Shown: positions 53,804 through 62,899, counted from the first letter of the stretch. The stretch: 64,000 nt of DNA from FEN-1297 sp964498065 (GCA_964498065.1 CAZCFZ010000006.1:1-64000); one strand, 5' to 3'. Notes: generated by a model from the letters alone, not told the origin. Made by a program: numbers and translations.

Positions 53804-54178
53804 TTATTTGTTTCTAATACATAGATATATTATTTCCATTGTGAGATAATATATATAAAAAATAAGAATTGAAAATATAAAACTATTCTTATTTATATCC
53901 AAGAATTTAAGTGAAGTTATTATGAATATAAGCAACAAGAAAAGACGAATTCCCATACCCATTAATATGGTGCCGATAAATTCTTCATTATGTTTTTTTT
54001 CCGCTTTAAATTGAAAATATATTGCAATATGAAAACTTAAGGTTATAAATAATGCAGGAAGAATTATTGAATAAAAAACCCTTAAAGATATTACGGATAA
54101 TATATAAAGCGCAATTATTAATATTAGGATGGAAAAGACAATAATAAAATTATATCTTAAAAGCCTTGTTTTAAACAT
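53804..54178 (-). CDS. AtpI-like small membrane protein
   Basis: A 124-residue protein made of four membrane helices with short loops, located where atpI is found in other ATP synthase operons. Sequence similarity is weak ('LRYNFIIVFSILILIIALYI', 'FHIAIYFQFKAEKKHNEEF'); the call rests mainly on position and topology. AtpI assists c-ring assembly in some bacteria. Very AT-rich and Ile-rich. Three bases after the AtpZ-like gene. Confidence 0.7.
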   Translation of the reverse strand: MFKTRLLRYNFIIVFSILILIIALYILSVISLRVFYSIILPALFITLSFHIAIYFQFKAEKKHNEEFIGTILMGMGIRLFLLLIFIITSLKFLDINKNSFIFSILIFYIYYLTMEIIYLCIRNK

Positions 54179-54181
54179 TTT

Positions 54182-54406
54182 TTAGTTAGATTTCAAAACA
54201 GTTTTTATAAAATTATATAAACCTGAGGCTACCCCTAAAAAAGAAAAAATTACTGTTAAAATGGGTTCCGTCTTGAATTTACCATCAAGCCAAACACCGA
54301 TAAAAACCATTATGGTTACGGTTGCGGCTAACTCAACCCCTAGCCCTAAAAAACTAACCCAACTTCTATCAGAATTATCCCCTTTGGGCACATTATTGTT
54401 TTTCAT
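54182..54406 (-). CDS. AtpZ/AtpI family protein
   Basis: A 74-residue, two-helix membrane protein of the AtpZ family. 'FLGLGVELAATVTIMVFIGVWLD' and 'EPILTVIFSFLGVASGLYNF' are diagnostic; the polar residues between the helices (WLDGKFKT) are also typical. AtpZ with AtpI has been linked to magnesium/calcium transport and ATP synthase assembly. Its ATG overlaps the bactofilin stop by four bases, joining the ATP synthase cluster to the cell-shape genes. Confidence 0.9.
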   Translation of the reverse strand: MKNNNVPKGDNSDRSWVSFLGLGVELAATVTIMVFIGVWLDGKFKTEPILTVIFSFLGVASGLYNFIKTVLKSN

Positions 54407-54795
54407 TTTTCCTTATTATCTGACATAATAGGATTTGATGGTTTATTCGGACTGTTCATTGTGCTTTTCCCTTCAAAAACAGCACCTTCTTCCACTACTA
54501 GAATTTTTGTAATTATATCGCCTTTTAGTAATGAAGTTGATTCCAAAATTATTTTATCATGAGCAGTTATAGTTCCGGAAATTTTTCCTCCAACAGTAAT
54601 AACTTGGGCATGTACTTCACCAGTTACTTCACCCTGGTTTCCGATTGTAAGATTTCCGTTTGCATTTATATCCCCGTTAACTGTCCCGTCAATCCGGACA
54701 TTTCCGTTGCTGGAAAGTTTTCCTTCAACTATTACCCCCGAGCTGATAATTGTAACAGCGTCTTTTCCAACATTAATATTGTTTTTGTCTTTCAA
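54403..54795 (-). CDS. Bactofilin (polymer-forming cytoskeletal protein)
   Basis: A 130-residue bactofilin. The central 90 residues are a right-handed beta-helix built from short glycine-containing repeats ('VRIDGTVNGDINANGNLTIG', 'QVITVGGKISGTITAHDKII'). N- and C-terminal tails are short and disordered. Bactofilins polymerise without nucleotides and set cell shape, often with an M23 peptidase, as here 12 bases upstream. The start is TTG at 54795 with AAGGAG nine bases away; no better ATG exists. Four-base overlap with atpZ. Confidence 0.93.
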   Translation of the reverse strand: MKDKNNINVGKDAVTIISSGVIVEGKLSSNGNVRIDGTVNGDINANGNLTIGNQGEVTGEVHAQVITVGGKISGTITAHDKIILESTSLLKGDIITKILVVEEGAVFEGKSTMNSPNKPSNPIMSDNKEK

Positions 54796-54807
54796 GATAT
54801 AACTCCT

Positions 54808-55638
54808 TTAGTAATTAATTAAAAGATTTATAGGGTTAATTGGTTTTCCGTCTTTCCAAATTTCAAAATGTAAATGCGGGCCGGTAGTAATTTCGCCAGA
54901 ATTACCGCTTAGTGCAATAATTTCACCTTCAAGTACGATGTCTCTAGCTTTTTTAAGCAGTGAAGAACAATGCTTGTAAACGGTAATATATCCATCAGAG
55001 TGGCCAATAATCATCATATATCCATCTTTTACAGTATAATCTGAAAAAATAACATAACCGCTGGCTGCTGCATAAATAGGAGTACCGGTTTTAGCAACAA
55101 TATCTATGCCCATATGTCCGGTGGCAGGACTAAAACCTCTGCTTATAAAACCATTAAGAGGCATACTAAAATGAATTGAACTTTGTCCCTTTACGGAATC
55201 GGAAGAAAAAAGCTTTTTAAAAACAGAATAAATATCACCGCCCAAATGATTTGCTTTAGGCTTTGACTCTGAATTAATTTTAATTTTAAGCGAATCCAAT
55301 AAAGTTGAATCACCCAGCATTATTGCATCTTTTAACTGCTGATTGGTTGATTTCAAATTTTCAAACTGAGTTGTTAAAAATGTCAATCTCTTATTTAATT
55401 CATCTATAAGCTGTTTTTCGGAAGGTGTTAAATTCTGTTGTCTTGGAAAGAATACTGATCTAACCGGTGTTATGTTAAGTAAAAAAAATCCTGCGAAAAA
55501 AACAATAAAAGTAAAAGTTACCACTACGGCAGTAATTTTTCCAGAGGAAAAATGGTGAGATTTTGTTTCAACACTACCGCCGACCGGAATTATTAGAATT
55601 GAAAAGCCTTTAATTTTCTTTAATTCTTTTAAGTTCAC
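54808..55638 (-). CDS. M23 (LytM) peptidoglycan endopeptidase
   Basis: A 276-residue membrane-anchored cell-wall hydrolase. One membrane helix (about 36-55) is followed by a coiled coil (about 72-108) and an M23 domain with zinc ligands H175 and D179 (GHMGIDIV) and H257 plus H255 (GPHLHFEIW). All active-site residues are present, so it should be active on peptide cross-links in the periplasm. The start is GTG at 55638 after GAGG. Placed directly before the bactofilin gene, a pairing known in cell-shape control systems such as LmdC/BacA and Csd1/CcmA. Confidence 0.92.
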   Translation of the reverse strand: MNLKELKKIKGFSILIIPVGGSVETKSHHFSSGKITAVVVTFTFIVFFAGFFLLNITPVRSVFFPRQQNLTPSEKQLIDELNKRLTFLTTQFENLKSTNQQLKDAIMLGDSTLLDSLKIKINSESKPKANHLGGDIYSVFKKLFSSDSVKGQSSIHFSMPLNGFISRGFSPATGHMGIDIVAKTGTPIYAAASGYVIFSDYTVKDGYMMIIGHSDGYITVYKHCSSLLKKARDIVLEGEIIALSGNSGEITTGPHLHFEIWKDGKPINPINLLINY

Positions 55639-55664
55639 TTATTCATACCTCAATTAAAAATTTT

Positions 55665-56306
55665 TTAACACTGATTAAACTTATCAATTATATCATCAAA
55701 CTTCATTTTACCATCTCTTAAAAGAATCGGCACGCTATCGCTTAAATCAATTAATGTTGATGATTGATGAACAGTTTTCTTATCGGTATAAAAAATTGCA
55801 TCTACTTCGGAAGAAAATTCATTTTCTATCATGCTCGGTTCTATAAGAGGCTGTTGTTTACTTCTATTAACACTTGTAGAAATCAGCGGCATTTGCAACT
55901 CGGCTGTTAAATGCAGACAAAAACGATTATTCGGAATTCTAAAGGCTGCTGTTTGCATACCAAGTATTTTACTTGTTTTTGAGTTAAGAGTAAGTACAAC
56001 CGAAATAGGGTTTGGCCAAATAGAAAGAAAAAAGTCCAGATGCTTCTCGGATTTAATCTCAATGTATTTAAGTAGAGTTTCCATACTATCGATCAGCATA
56101 ATATACATTTTGCCGGATTCTCTTCTTTTTATTTCATCTATTTTTCTAACCGCATCCTGATTAAAAGGATTAGCACCAAAGCCGTAAACCGTATCGGTAG
56201 GATAAACAAAAACCGTCCCTTCCAAATATAACTTTTTTGCTTTTTGTACCGCAGCTTCCATATTTTCATCAATATTTATCATTTCAACATTTTTTATATT
56301 AATCAT
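55665..56306 (-). CDS. Threonylcarbamoyl-AMP synthase (Sua5/YrdC family)
   Basis: A 213-residue YrdC-domain protein, making threonylcarbamoyl-AMP for the t6A modification of ANN-decoding tRNAs. 'TVFVYPTDTVYGFGANPFNQ' and 'KRRESGKMYIMLID' are the conserved nucleotide and bicarbonate sites; 'QMPLISTSVNRSKQQPL' follows. No C-terminal Sua5 domain. The frame extends to TTG at 56336; the ATG at 56306 has GAGGA eight bases upstream and overlaps the GT9 gene by eight bases. Confidence 0.9.
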   Translation of the reverse strand: MINIKNVEMINIDENMEAAVQKAKKLYLEGTVFVYPTDTVYGFGANPFNQDAVRKIDEIKRRESGKMYIMLIDSMETLLKYIEIKSEKHLDFFLSIWPNPISVVLTLNSKTSKILGMQTAAFRIPNNRFCLHLTAELQMPLISTSVNRSKQQPLIEPSMIENEFSSEVDAIFYTDKKTVHQSSTLIDLSDSVPILLRDGKMKFDDIIDKFNQC

Positions 56307-57318
56307 TAAGCATTTCCTCAATTTTAGATATAACAAATTCCGGTTTTAAATTATTTCCGCATGCAAAATGCTTCAAGGGACATTTGTCGTAACCATGTAT
56401 TCCGCAAGGTTTGCATGATAAATTATTATAACTTAAATATCTACTTCTTTTATTATACGGATAAAAACCGAATTCGGGAATAGTGGAACAATAAATTGTC
56501 AGTACAGGTATATTTGCACACACTGCAAAATGTGTCGGAGCACTATCGTTGGAGATTAATATTTTCGCCTTTTTAAGAATTTCGATTACTTCAATTATAT
56601 TAAATATACCGGCAGCGGAAATAACATTCCCATTGAATTTACCGGCTATATTATCGCATAATATTTTTTCTTTTTCACTCCCTATAAGAATTATGGAAAA
56701 TTCCTGCTTTATCAAATGCGAAATAATTTCTTCAAAACTTTCAGAAGGATATTTTTTAGTATTCCAAACACTGCCGGGAGCTAATACTGCTAGATTATTT
56801 TTTATAGTATTGTTCTTAATAAAATCATCGATTTTTTCTTTTATGGAATTTTCAATTCTAATTTCCGGGATTATTTTCCAATCATCGATTTCATAATTAA
56901 AATTAATCAAATCAAGATTACGCTGTACTTCATGATGCTGCGGTTTATATTCAATTAGGTATTTATAAATATGCCTAAAGCTGCTGTTGGAAAATCCATA
57001 TGTTTCTTTAACACCTAACATCATCGTAATAAAAGCACTTCTAAACGAGCGATGGGGTGAATAAATTCTATCATAACTATTCTTTTTCAGCTGCTTAATA
57101 AATTTCAATAACGATCTAAGTGATTTATGCTTGCCTTTTTTATCAATAATAATAGCCTTATTAACATACGGGGATGAAGAAAAAATCTCAAAGGTAGATG
57201 GAATAGCCAAAACATCTATTTCGCAATTATTATTTGTTTCCTTTAACTTTTGAATCATGGGCAAAGTTAAAATTGCATCACCTAAAAAAGCAGTTTGTAT
57301 TACTAAGTATTTTTCCAT
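56299..57318 (-). CDS. Glycosyltransferase family 9 (heptosyltransferase-like) (2)
   Basis: A 339-residue GT9 protein: N-terminal 'KYLVIQTAFLGDAILTLPMI', central 'LAVLAPGSVWNTKKYPSESF' and 'KILISNDSAPTHFAVCANIP', with a C-terminal cysteine cluster (SCKPCGIHGYDKCPL). It transfers a heptose-type sugar to a lipid A-core acceptor, most likely. The 'GSVWNTKKYP' motif is the WaaF-type nucleotide-sugar site. Starts 6 bases after the acyltransferase, so both belong to lipopolysaccharide assembly. Divergent from the copy at 29354-30409. Confidence 0.92.
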   Translation of the reverse strand: MEKYLVIQTAFLGDAILTLPMIQKLKETNNNCEIDVLAIPSTFEIFSSSPYVNKAIIIDKKGKHKSLRSLLKFIKQLKKNSYDRIYSPHRSFRSAFITMMLGVKETYGFSNSSFRHIYKYLIEYKPQHHEVQRNLDLINFNYEIDDWKIIPEIRIENSIKEKIDDFIKNNTIKNNLAVLAPGSVWNTKKYPSESFEEIISHLIKQEFSIILIGSEKEKILCDNIAGKFNGNVISAAGIFNIIEVIEILKKAKILISNDSAPTHFAVCANIPVLTIYCSTIPEFGFYPYNKRSRYLSYNNLSCKPCGIHGYDKCPLKHFACGNNLKPEFVISKIEEMLND

Positions 57319-57324
57319 TTCTAA

Positions 57325-58194
57325 TTAATACTTCCAACGTTTGTGCATCCAGAGCCACTGTTCGGGATATTTCCTAATAAAGCTTTCCAAATAATTAAAC
57401 ATTCTCTGGTTCAATTCTATTATTTTTTCTTCTTCATTCTCAGGCAAATTTTCACTGCTTATTTCATAAAAATCAGTTTTATAAGAAAAATCCGGCTGTC
57501 TAACCGATATTCCGTAAAGCATAGGAGCATGAGTTTTTAATGCTAATACTGCAGGTCCCGGATACACAGTTGCTTTCCTTCCGAAAAAATTTACCCTCAA
57601 TCCATCTGAAGGTCCTCTTTGATCAGCTACTATTGCAATAATATTTTTCTCTTTCAGTTCTTTATAAACATTTCTAATTGAAACACCCAGATTAACAATT
57701 TTGTTTCCCCATTTTGTTCTCATATTATCAAGCCATCCGGTAACAAACGGATTCCTCTGGGGTTTTACTACGACATGAAGCGGTATTTTTAATTGAGCGC
57801 CAATCGACAATGCCATATATTCCCAATTCCCGAAATGAGCAGATAATAACAGCAGTCCGTTTCTTTCATTATACTTTTCCAAAATAAAATCAACGTTGCT
57901 GCATTTAATTGCATTCTCTATTTGTGCTTTTGTCATCCAAGGTGAATATAGAATTTCTATAAGAGAAATTGCAAAGCTTTTATAACAACCGTAAGCAATT
58001 TTATAAATTTGTTTTGATGAATATTCAGGAAATGCTTTTACTAAATTATCTATGGTTGTTTTTTTTCTAATCGGAATAAAGTAAAAAAAAACAAATGCTA
58101 GAACCGAAGAAAATTTCCGTGAAAGTTTTAGTCCGCAGAATTTAAATAAATAGCTAAATGCTGAAAATATTATATATTCAATTTTATTCGTCAT
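57325..58194 (-). CDS. LpxL/HtrB-type lipid A acyltransferase
   Basis: A 289-residue inner-membrane acyltransferase. The catalytic HX4E motif is H120-FGNW-E125 in LSAHFGNWEYMALS, and 'IVADQRGPSDGLRVNFFGRKATVY' with the final 'YPEQWLWMHKRW' are the LpxL/LpxM-type ends. It would attach a secondary acyl chain to Kdo2-lipid A. N-terminal hydrophobic anchor at about 28-42. Six bases upstream of the GT9 gene. Which acyl chain it uses cannot be read from sequence. Confidence 0.92.
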   Translation of the reverse strand: MTNKIEYIIFSAFSYLFKFCGLKLSRKFSSVLAFVFFYFIPIRKKTTIDNLVKAFPEYSSKQIYKIAYGCYKSFAISLIEILYSPWMTKAQIENAIKCSNVDFILEKYNERNGLLLLSAHFGNWEYMALSIGAQLKIPLHVVVKPQRNPFVTGWLDNMRTKWGNKIVNLGVSIRNVYKELKEKNIIAIVADQRGPSDGLRVNFFGRKATVYPGPAVLALKTHAPMLYGISVRQPDFSYKTDFYEISSENLPENEEEKIIELNQRMFNYLESFIRKYPEQWLWMHKRWKY

Positions 58195-58335
58195 TCACCA
58201 TAAGCATAAATAAATTTAAATACTTAAAAATATGATATGCAAATTTAACGATTTGAGAGAAATAATGTAAACACATTTCCCTTATGAAGAAGGCAAACTT
58301 GATACTTTGTGAGATTACAGCCCCGATTAAAAAAA

Positions 58336-59712
58336 TTAATTGGTTGCTAATCTGCTTTGCCAATTACTATCTTGTATTTCTCCCCGGGCAGTCGAATTTA
58401 ATAACTGGTAATCCGAGAAACCTGTTAAATCGCCAAAATCAAAAGATACACCACCCTGAATGTCATTATACGTCCAAATTTCGTACGGCTTGGAGTCAAT
58501 TTCGTTGGGATGACGGTCTATTTCACTTGGCTCACCGTAGATTAGTAAAACTCTGCCTCTGTCGGTTTTCCAACCCGGCTTATTAAAACTGCCGTACTTG
58601 AGGTTAGCTTCATGAACCCTTTTCATATAAGGCTGATAATGCTGATAATCCGGTACTTGGGGGTCACTTGCTCGTTTTTTCCAAAAGTGATATAAAAAAC
58701 TTCTTTTGGCTTCAACGGTTTGGAGTTTTGAATACTGGTCCTTTTCTTCCGTGTTTGCTATGTATTTTGCTTCATTAAAAATATTGTCGCATTCCTCCAA
58801 AGACATTACGCCAAAAGCACTTCCCAGCACAAGGGACTGCTGCGGGCTTGTGGTATCAACAACTTTTATCCCGGGATTAAATACAAAAAATCTTTTTGAT
58901 GTTGCCATACCGAATTTTTTTACGCTGTCTAATACTGCAATACTAATTTTATAGGAATCTGTTGGAAAAATATTAATCGGGATGGAACCGACTTCCACTC
59001 TTGATGGTATCCCGCCGGGAATATCCATTTGTTTATTAAAATAAAGTTTGCCTTTGCTATTTACAACCATAGTACTAATTTTTAACGGTTCATTTCCTTT
59101 CAAATGATCATAAACTTCGTAATAATAAAATACTACGGGTATATTTTGCCCGAACACCAAGGATGGAAGCGGAGTAATTTCAAATGTATTTTTATAAAAT
59201 ATAGAATTTTTATTCGGGCTATTTTGTAAAATTCTTGATGCAAGTTGTAAATCACTTATTGCCAGACTATCCCTTCCAAATGGTTTAACATTAATAATGT
59301 CCGAATAAGTTTTCGTATTTTTTTCGTTAAACTTATCATATGCAGTAACATTACATTGAAAATGCCCGGCAGGAAGTAAGAAATTAATTAAACCGACAAG
59401 ATTTTTGGCTCCCATTTTCGAGGTATCCCGAACCGGATAATTTAACATCCATTCCTTATTAAGATAAAGTTTACCGGTAGCGGTATCCTTAATTGTAATT
59501 TTCAGCATCGCCTCAACAAAATTTGAGGTATCATTTGATTTTAAAGTAAGGGCTGTTTGATGAAAAGAATAATATAATTCGAAGTAGTTCGAAGTTGAAT
59601 CGTATGCAAATTGAGCATAATCGTAGTCAAACAGATCATTATTCTGTTGGGAAAAACATAATGAAAATGAGGACAAAGAAAATATTATTAAAAGGAGTAT
59701 TTTATTTTTCAT
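58336..59712 (-). CDS. GWxTD domain-containing exported protein (2)
   Basis: A 458-residue exported protein. Signal peptide at residues 1-21 (ending LCFSQ), beta-sandwich-like middle, then a GWxTD domain at the C-terminus: 'LQTVEAKRSFLYHFWKKRAS' helix, 'NKPGWKTDRGRVLLIYGEP' and HPNEIDSKPYEIW, followed by 'GGVSFDFGDLTGFSDYQLL'. It shares the layout of the protein at 23604-24887 (signal peptide, length, GWK(S/T)D and HPxxIxSKPY), so they are paralogues. Function unknown. Monocistronic: 140 bases before the acyltransferase gene. Confidence 0.88.
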   Translation of the reverse strand: MKNKILLLIIFSLSSFSLCFSQQNNDLFDYDYAQFAYDSTSNYFELYYSFHQTALTLKSNDTSNFVEAMLKITIKDTATGKLYLNKEWMLNYPVRDTSKMGAKNLVGLINFLLPAGHFQCNVTAYDKFNEKNTKTYSDIINVKPFGRDSLAISDLQLASRILQNSPNKNSIFYKNTFEITPLPSLVFGQNIPVVFYYYEVYDHLKGNEPLKISTMVVNSKGKLYFNKQMDIPGGIPSRVEVGSIPINIFPTDSYKISIAVLDSVKKFGMATSKRFFVFNPGIKVVDTTSPQQSLVLGSAFGVMSLEECDNIFNEAKYIANTEEKDQYSKLQTVEAKRSFLYHFWKKRASDPQVPDYQHYQPYMKRVHEANLKYGSFNKPGWKTDRGRVLLIYGEPSEIDRHPNEIDSKPYEIWTYNDIQGGVSFDFGDLTGFSDYQLLNSTARGEIQDSNWQSRLATN

Positions 59713-59860
59713 CTTGCTGCTAATTAAATAAATTAAAAATAAAATCTTAGAACTTCGTCTATTAAAATTAAATAAAATTAGTAATAAAATACTACAACAT
59801 TCATTCTATTGCAAGCATTTAATCAATCAACAAAACTAAAATGATTTTTCACAAAGAAAA

Positions 59861-61444
59861 TTAAAGTTTCACTGCGGAGACATTTTTAACCCCGTTGATC
59901 GAAGATATGGATTTTACTACTTCCTTATCAATTTCGCTGTCAACATTAATAACAGTGAGTGCTTCTTTTCCAATATCAAAACGCCCGAGCGATAAACCTG
60001 CAATATTAATTTTTGCTTCAGCTAAAATTTTTCCTACATTAGCTAGCATACCCGGCTTATCAATATTGTAATAAAACAACATATTCCCTTCGGGATTAAG
60101 TTCGAGATGGAATTTATCTACGTAAACGATTCTAATCTCATTATTGCCAAAAACAGTTCCGGCCAGTAATCTTTGTTCTTTATCCGTTATAAATTCTACA
60201 GAAAGAAGATTAGTATAATTTTGATTAGCACCGGATTTGGTTTCATTGACTAAAATTCCCATTTCCTTTGCTAAGAATGGTGCATTTATCAGATTTACTC
60301 CGGCTGTTAATTTCCTGGAAAGAAATCCTTTAAGCACCGCAGTAGATAGAAGAGTAGTAGAATTATGCAGAAGTTCCCCGCTAAAATTAATATTAATATG
60401 CTTTAGCTGCCCTTTGTTTAATTGCGAATGTAATAGTCCCAAATTTTCAGCAAGTCTTACAAAGGGAAGCAATTCTTTATTTTCACTTGACTCAATAGCC
60501 GCGGCATTTATTGCACCTTTAACTCTTTTATTATTGAACAGGTCTACTATCTGTTCGGCAATTTGAATTGCAACTTTTTCCTGAGCCTCTTCTGTTGAGG
60601 CCCCAAGATGCGGAGTGGCAACAATTTTAGGATGCTGAATAAAAGGACCTGAATAATCCGGCGGTTCTTTTACATAAACGTCAAACGCAGCGCCGGATAC
60701 CTTGCCGGAGTCGAGTGCCTTTACCAAAGCCTCTTCATCCACAATACCGCCGCGTGCACAATTGATTATTTTAACACCGTCTTTACAATTATTTAATGAT
60801 TTTTCAGAAATCAGATTTCTTGTTTCATCCGTCAGAGGTACATGCACCGTAATTATATCCGATTGCTTAAACAATGTATCAAGATCAACTAAATTTGCAC
60901 CCAGCTTTAATGCTACTTCAGCCGAAAGTACCGGATCATAACCGATAGCCGCCATTCCGAATGCCTTAGATCTGGCGGCAACCTCTCGTCCCACTTTTCC
61001 CAGTCCGATTATACCGATAGTTTTGCCATGCAATTCTGTGCCTTTAAATTTTTTTCTTTCCCATTTACCGGAGCGCAAAGACTGGTTTGCCTGCGGAACA
61101 TTTCTACACATAGAAAGTATTAAAGCCATAGTATGTTCGGCGGTAGAAACAGTATTTCCGCCGGGAGTATTCATTACAATTATACCTTTTCTAGTAGCTG
61201 CTTCTATATTTATATTATCTACTCCTGCGCCTGCTCTTCCGATCACTTCCATATTATCCATCAAATCAATCAGGTCGGGTGTAACTTGAGTATCGCTTCT
61301 AACAATTAATCCGTTATAATTATTAATTACATTTTTAATTTCTTCTTTAGGCATACCGGGTTTGTATGTTACTTCAAAACCTGCATTCTCCAAAATAGCC
61401 ACACATTTTTTATCTACAGCATCGGTTACAATAATCTTTTTCAT
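59861..61444 (-). CDS. serA: D-3-phosphoglycerate dehydrogenase (long form)
   Basis: A 527-residue phosphoglycerate dehydrogenase, first step of serine synthesis. NAD site 'TIGIIGLGKVGREVAARSKA' near 143, catalytic arginine in 'IINCARGGIVDEEAL', and histidine in 'PHLGASTEEAQ'. The insertion domain (allosteric, about 320-450) and the C-terminal ACT domain ('YNIDKPGMLANVGKILAEAK') give the long class as in Mycobacterium. ATG with GGAG. 55 bases downstream of trxA. A shorter SerA-like enzyme is at 43103-44293. Confidence 0.95.
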   Translation of the reverse strand: MKKIIVTDAVDKKCVAILENAGFEVTYKPGMPKEEIKNVINNYNGLIVRSDTQVTPDLIDLMDNMEVIGRAGAGVDNINIEAATRKGIIVMNTPGGNTVSTAEHTMALILSMCRNVPQANQSLRSGKWERKKFKGTELHGKTIGIIGLGKVGREVAARSKAFGMAAIGYDPVLSAEVALKLGANLVDLDTLFKQSDIITVHVPLTDETRNLISEKSLNNCKDGVKIINCARGGIVDEEALVKALDSGKVSGAAFDVYVKEPPDYSGPFIQHPKIVATPHLGASTEEAQEKVAIQIAEQIVDLFNNKRVKGAINAAAIESSENKELLPFVRLAENLGLLHSQLNKGQLKHININFSGELLHNSTTLLSTAVLKGFLSRKLTAGVNLINAPFLAKEMGILVNETKSGANQNYTNLLSVEFITDKEQRLLAGTVFGNNEIRIVYVDKFHLELNPEGNMLFYYNIDKPGMLANVGKILAEAKINIAGLSLGRFDIGKEALTVINVDSEIDKEVVKSISSINGVKNVSAVKL

Positions 61445-61499
61445 TTAACTCCAATGATTTAAACAAGAAAACAAAAATTGATAATTAAAGAATCAAGTA

Positions 61500-61820
61500 T
61501 TAAATAACAGCATTCAGTTTTTGAACGATATGATTTTTCGGAACAGCTCCTATAATCGTATCTTTTAATTTGCCGTCTTTAAAAATTAATAAGGTAGGTA
61601 TACTTCTAACGCCAAACTTTATAGATGTTTGTTGATTCTCATCTACATCCAGCTTTCCGACTTTTATTTTCCCTTCATATTCGGAAGCTAATTCTTCAAC
61701 AATAGGGGCAATCATTCTGCAAGGCCCGCACCAAACTGCCCAAAAATCTATTAATACCGGTTTATCCGATTTAATTACCTCTGTTTCAAAATTATCGTCT
61801 GATAGTGTAATAGGTTTCAT
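61500..61820 (-). CDS. trxA: Thioredoxin
   Basis: A 106-residue thioredoxin with the active site WAVWCGPCRM (residues about 28-37), 'KLDVDENQQTSIKFGVRSIP' with cis-proline, and 'IFKDGKLKDTIIG'. Reduces protein disulphides in the cytoplasm. ATG with GGAATGAG upstream. It follows the SDR gene by 13 bases, so both are co-transcribed. Confidence 0.97.
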   Translation of the reverse strand: MKPITLSDDNFETEVIKSDKPVLIDFWAVWCGPCRMIAPIVEELASEYEGKIKVGKLDVDENQQTSIKFGVRSIPTLLIFKDGKLKDTIIGAVPKNHIVQKLNAVI

Positions 61821-61833
61821 CTCATTCCTTTTG

Positions 61834-62679
61834 TTAAATTTTTATAATAGTTTTGTCTTCAGATTCTCCTTGACCCACAAAGCTTATAACATCTTCCCCG
61901 CCGTCTGCATGAATTAATCCGCCCGATATCCATTCTCCTCCGTCACGGCAAAGTAATGAAATTACTTTAGCAACATCTTCAGGGGAAGTTAGTCTTTTCC
62001 TCGGATTTTTTCTTTTTGCTACTTCTATCATTGGAATGTTTCCCGGAATCTTTTTTAATGCAGGTGTATCTGTAACACCGGCCATAATTGCATTAGCAGA
62101 GATTTCCAGTTCGCCTAATTCGGTTGATAACTGACGGATATGAGATTCAAGAGCCGCTTTAGCAGCAGAAACCGCGCCGTAATATGGAATTGCACTATGG
62201 CCGCCGGAACTTGTCATTGCAAAAATTCTTCCTTTATTTGCAAATAATCCGTGAAGTACGAGATCTTGAACCCAATAAACAAGAGAATGAGCCATTACAT
62301 CAAGTGTCATTTCCATTTGTGCTTTGGTAATAGACTCATTTTTGTTGGAGGAAACAAATGGTTTTAATGACCCGAAGGCAAGCGAATGAATAAGAACTTT
62401 AATTATAGCAGATCCATTTGCTATCGATTTTATTTCGGCAATTATTTCGCTTCTTTTTACGGCATCAGCTGCATTAACATTAAAAAATATACATTTAGAA
62501 CCAAAAGATTCAATGTGTTTTTTAATGTTTTCTACATTAGGCATAGTAGCCTGACGATCAAGATGAATCCCGAAAATATTATATCCGTCTTCCGCCAATT
62601 TAATAGCTGAAGCAGCTCCAAAACCAGAGGATGCTCCAAGTATTAGCGCCCAATAATCTTTTTTTTCTTCCCTGTTCAT
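61834..62679 (-). CDS. SDR enzyme, FabL-like enoyl-ACP reductase candidate
   Basis: A 281-residue short-chain dehydrogenase. The nucleotide site is GASSGFG at residues 15-21. The active site has the Y-x6-K spacing of enoyl-ACP reductases (Y167 and K174 in YYGAVSAAK), not the Y-x3-K of ordinary SDRs. 'SAAKAALESHIRQLSTELG' and 'GVTDTPALKKIPG' resemble FabL of Bacillus, more than FabI. It would reduce the trans-2-enoyl-ACP in fatty acid elongation. An extra 20-residue segment (about 105-125) contacts the substrate in this class. Located upstream of trxA; no other fab gene is visible. Substrate by motif inference. Confidence 0.72.
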   Translation of the reverse strand: MNREEKKDYWALILGASSGFGAASAIKLAEDGYNIFGIHLDRQATMPNVENIKKHIESFGSKCIFFNVNAADAVKRSEIIAEIKSIANGSAIIKVLIHSLAFGSLKPFVSSNKNESITKAQMEMTLDVMAHSLVYWVQDLVLHGLFANKGRIFAMTSSGGHSAIPYYGAVSAAKAALESHIRQLSTELGELEISANAIMAGVTDTPALKKIPGNIPMIEVAKRKNPRKRLTSPEDVAKVISLLCRDGGEWISGGLIHADGGEDVISFVGQGESEDKTIIKI

Positions 62680-62899
62680 ATCTTATTCATCCTTTAGCTC
62701 TTTTTAAATTAAGGGCTGAAAATTACAAAATTGATGCTTGCTATACAACTTTACTTTTTTATAAATGCTGCTAACAGAAGGCGAAAAAATTGTATTTAAA
62801 TAAGCTCAATTTAGATACCAGCCTGATTAAAAAATTTATGTTTTTAAATATTTATAAAATAATTGAATTGTTATTTACAATTATTTTAGACTATTACAA

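Noticed and set aside
58284..58586. 100-codon plus-strand frame opposite the GWxTD gene end
   Set aside because: It is antisense to the conserved C-terminal domain of the exported protein and has no family features.
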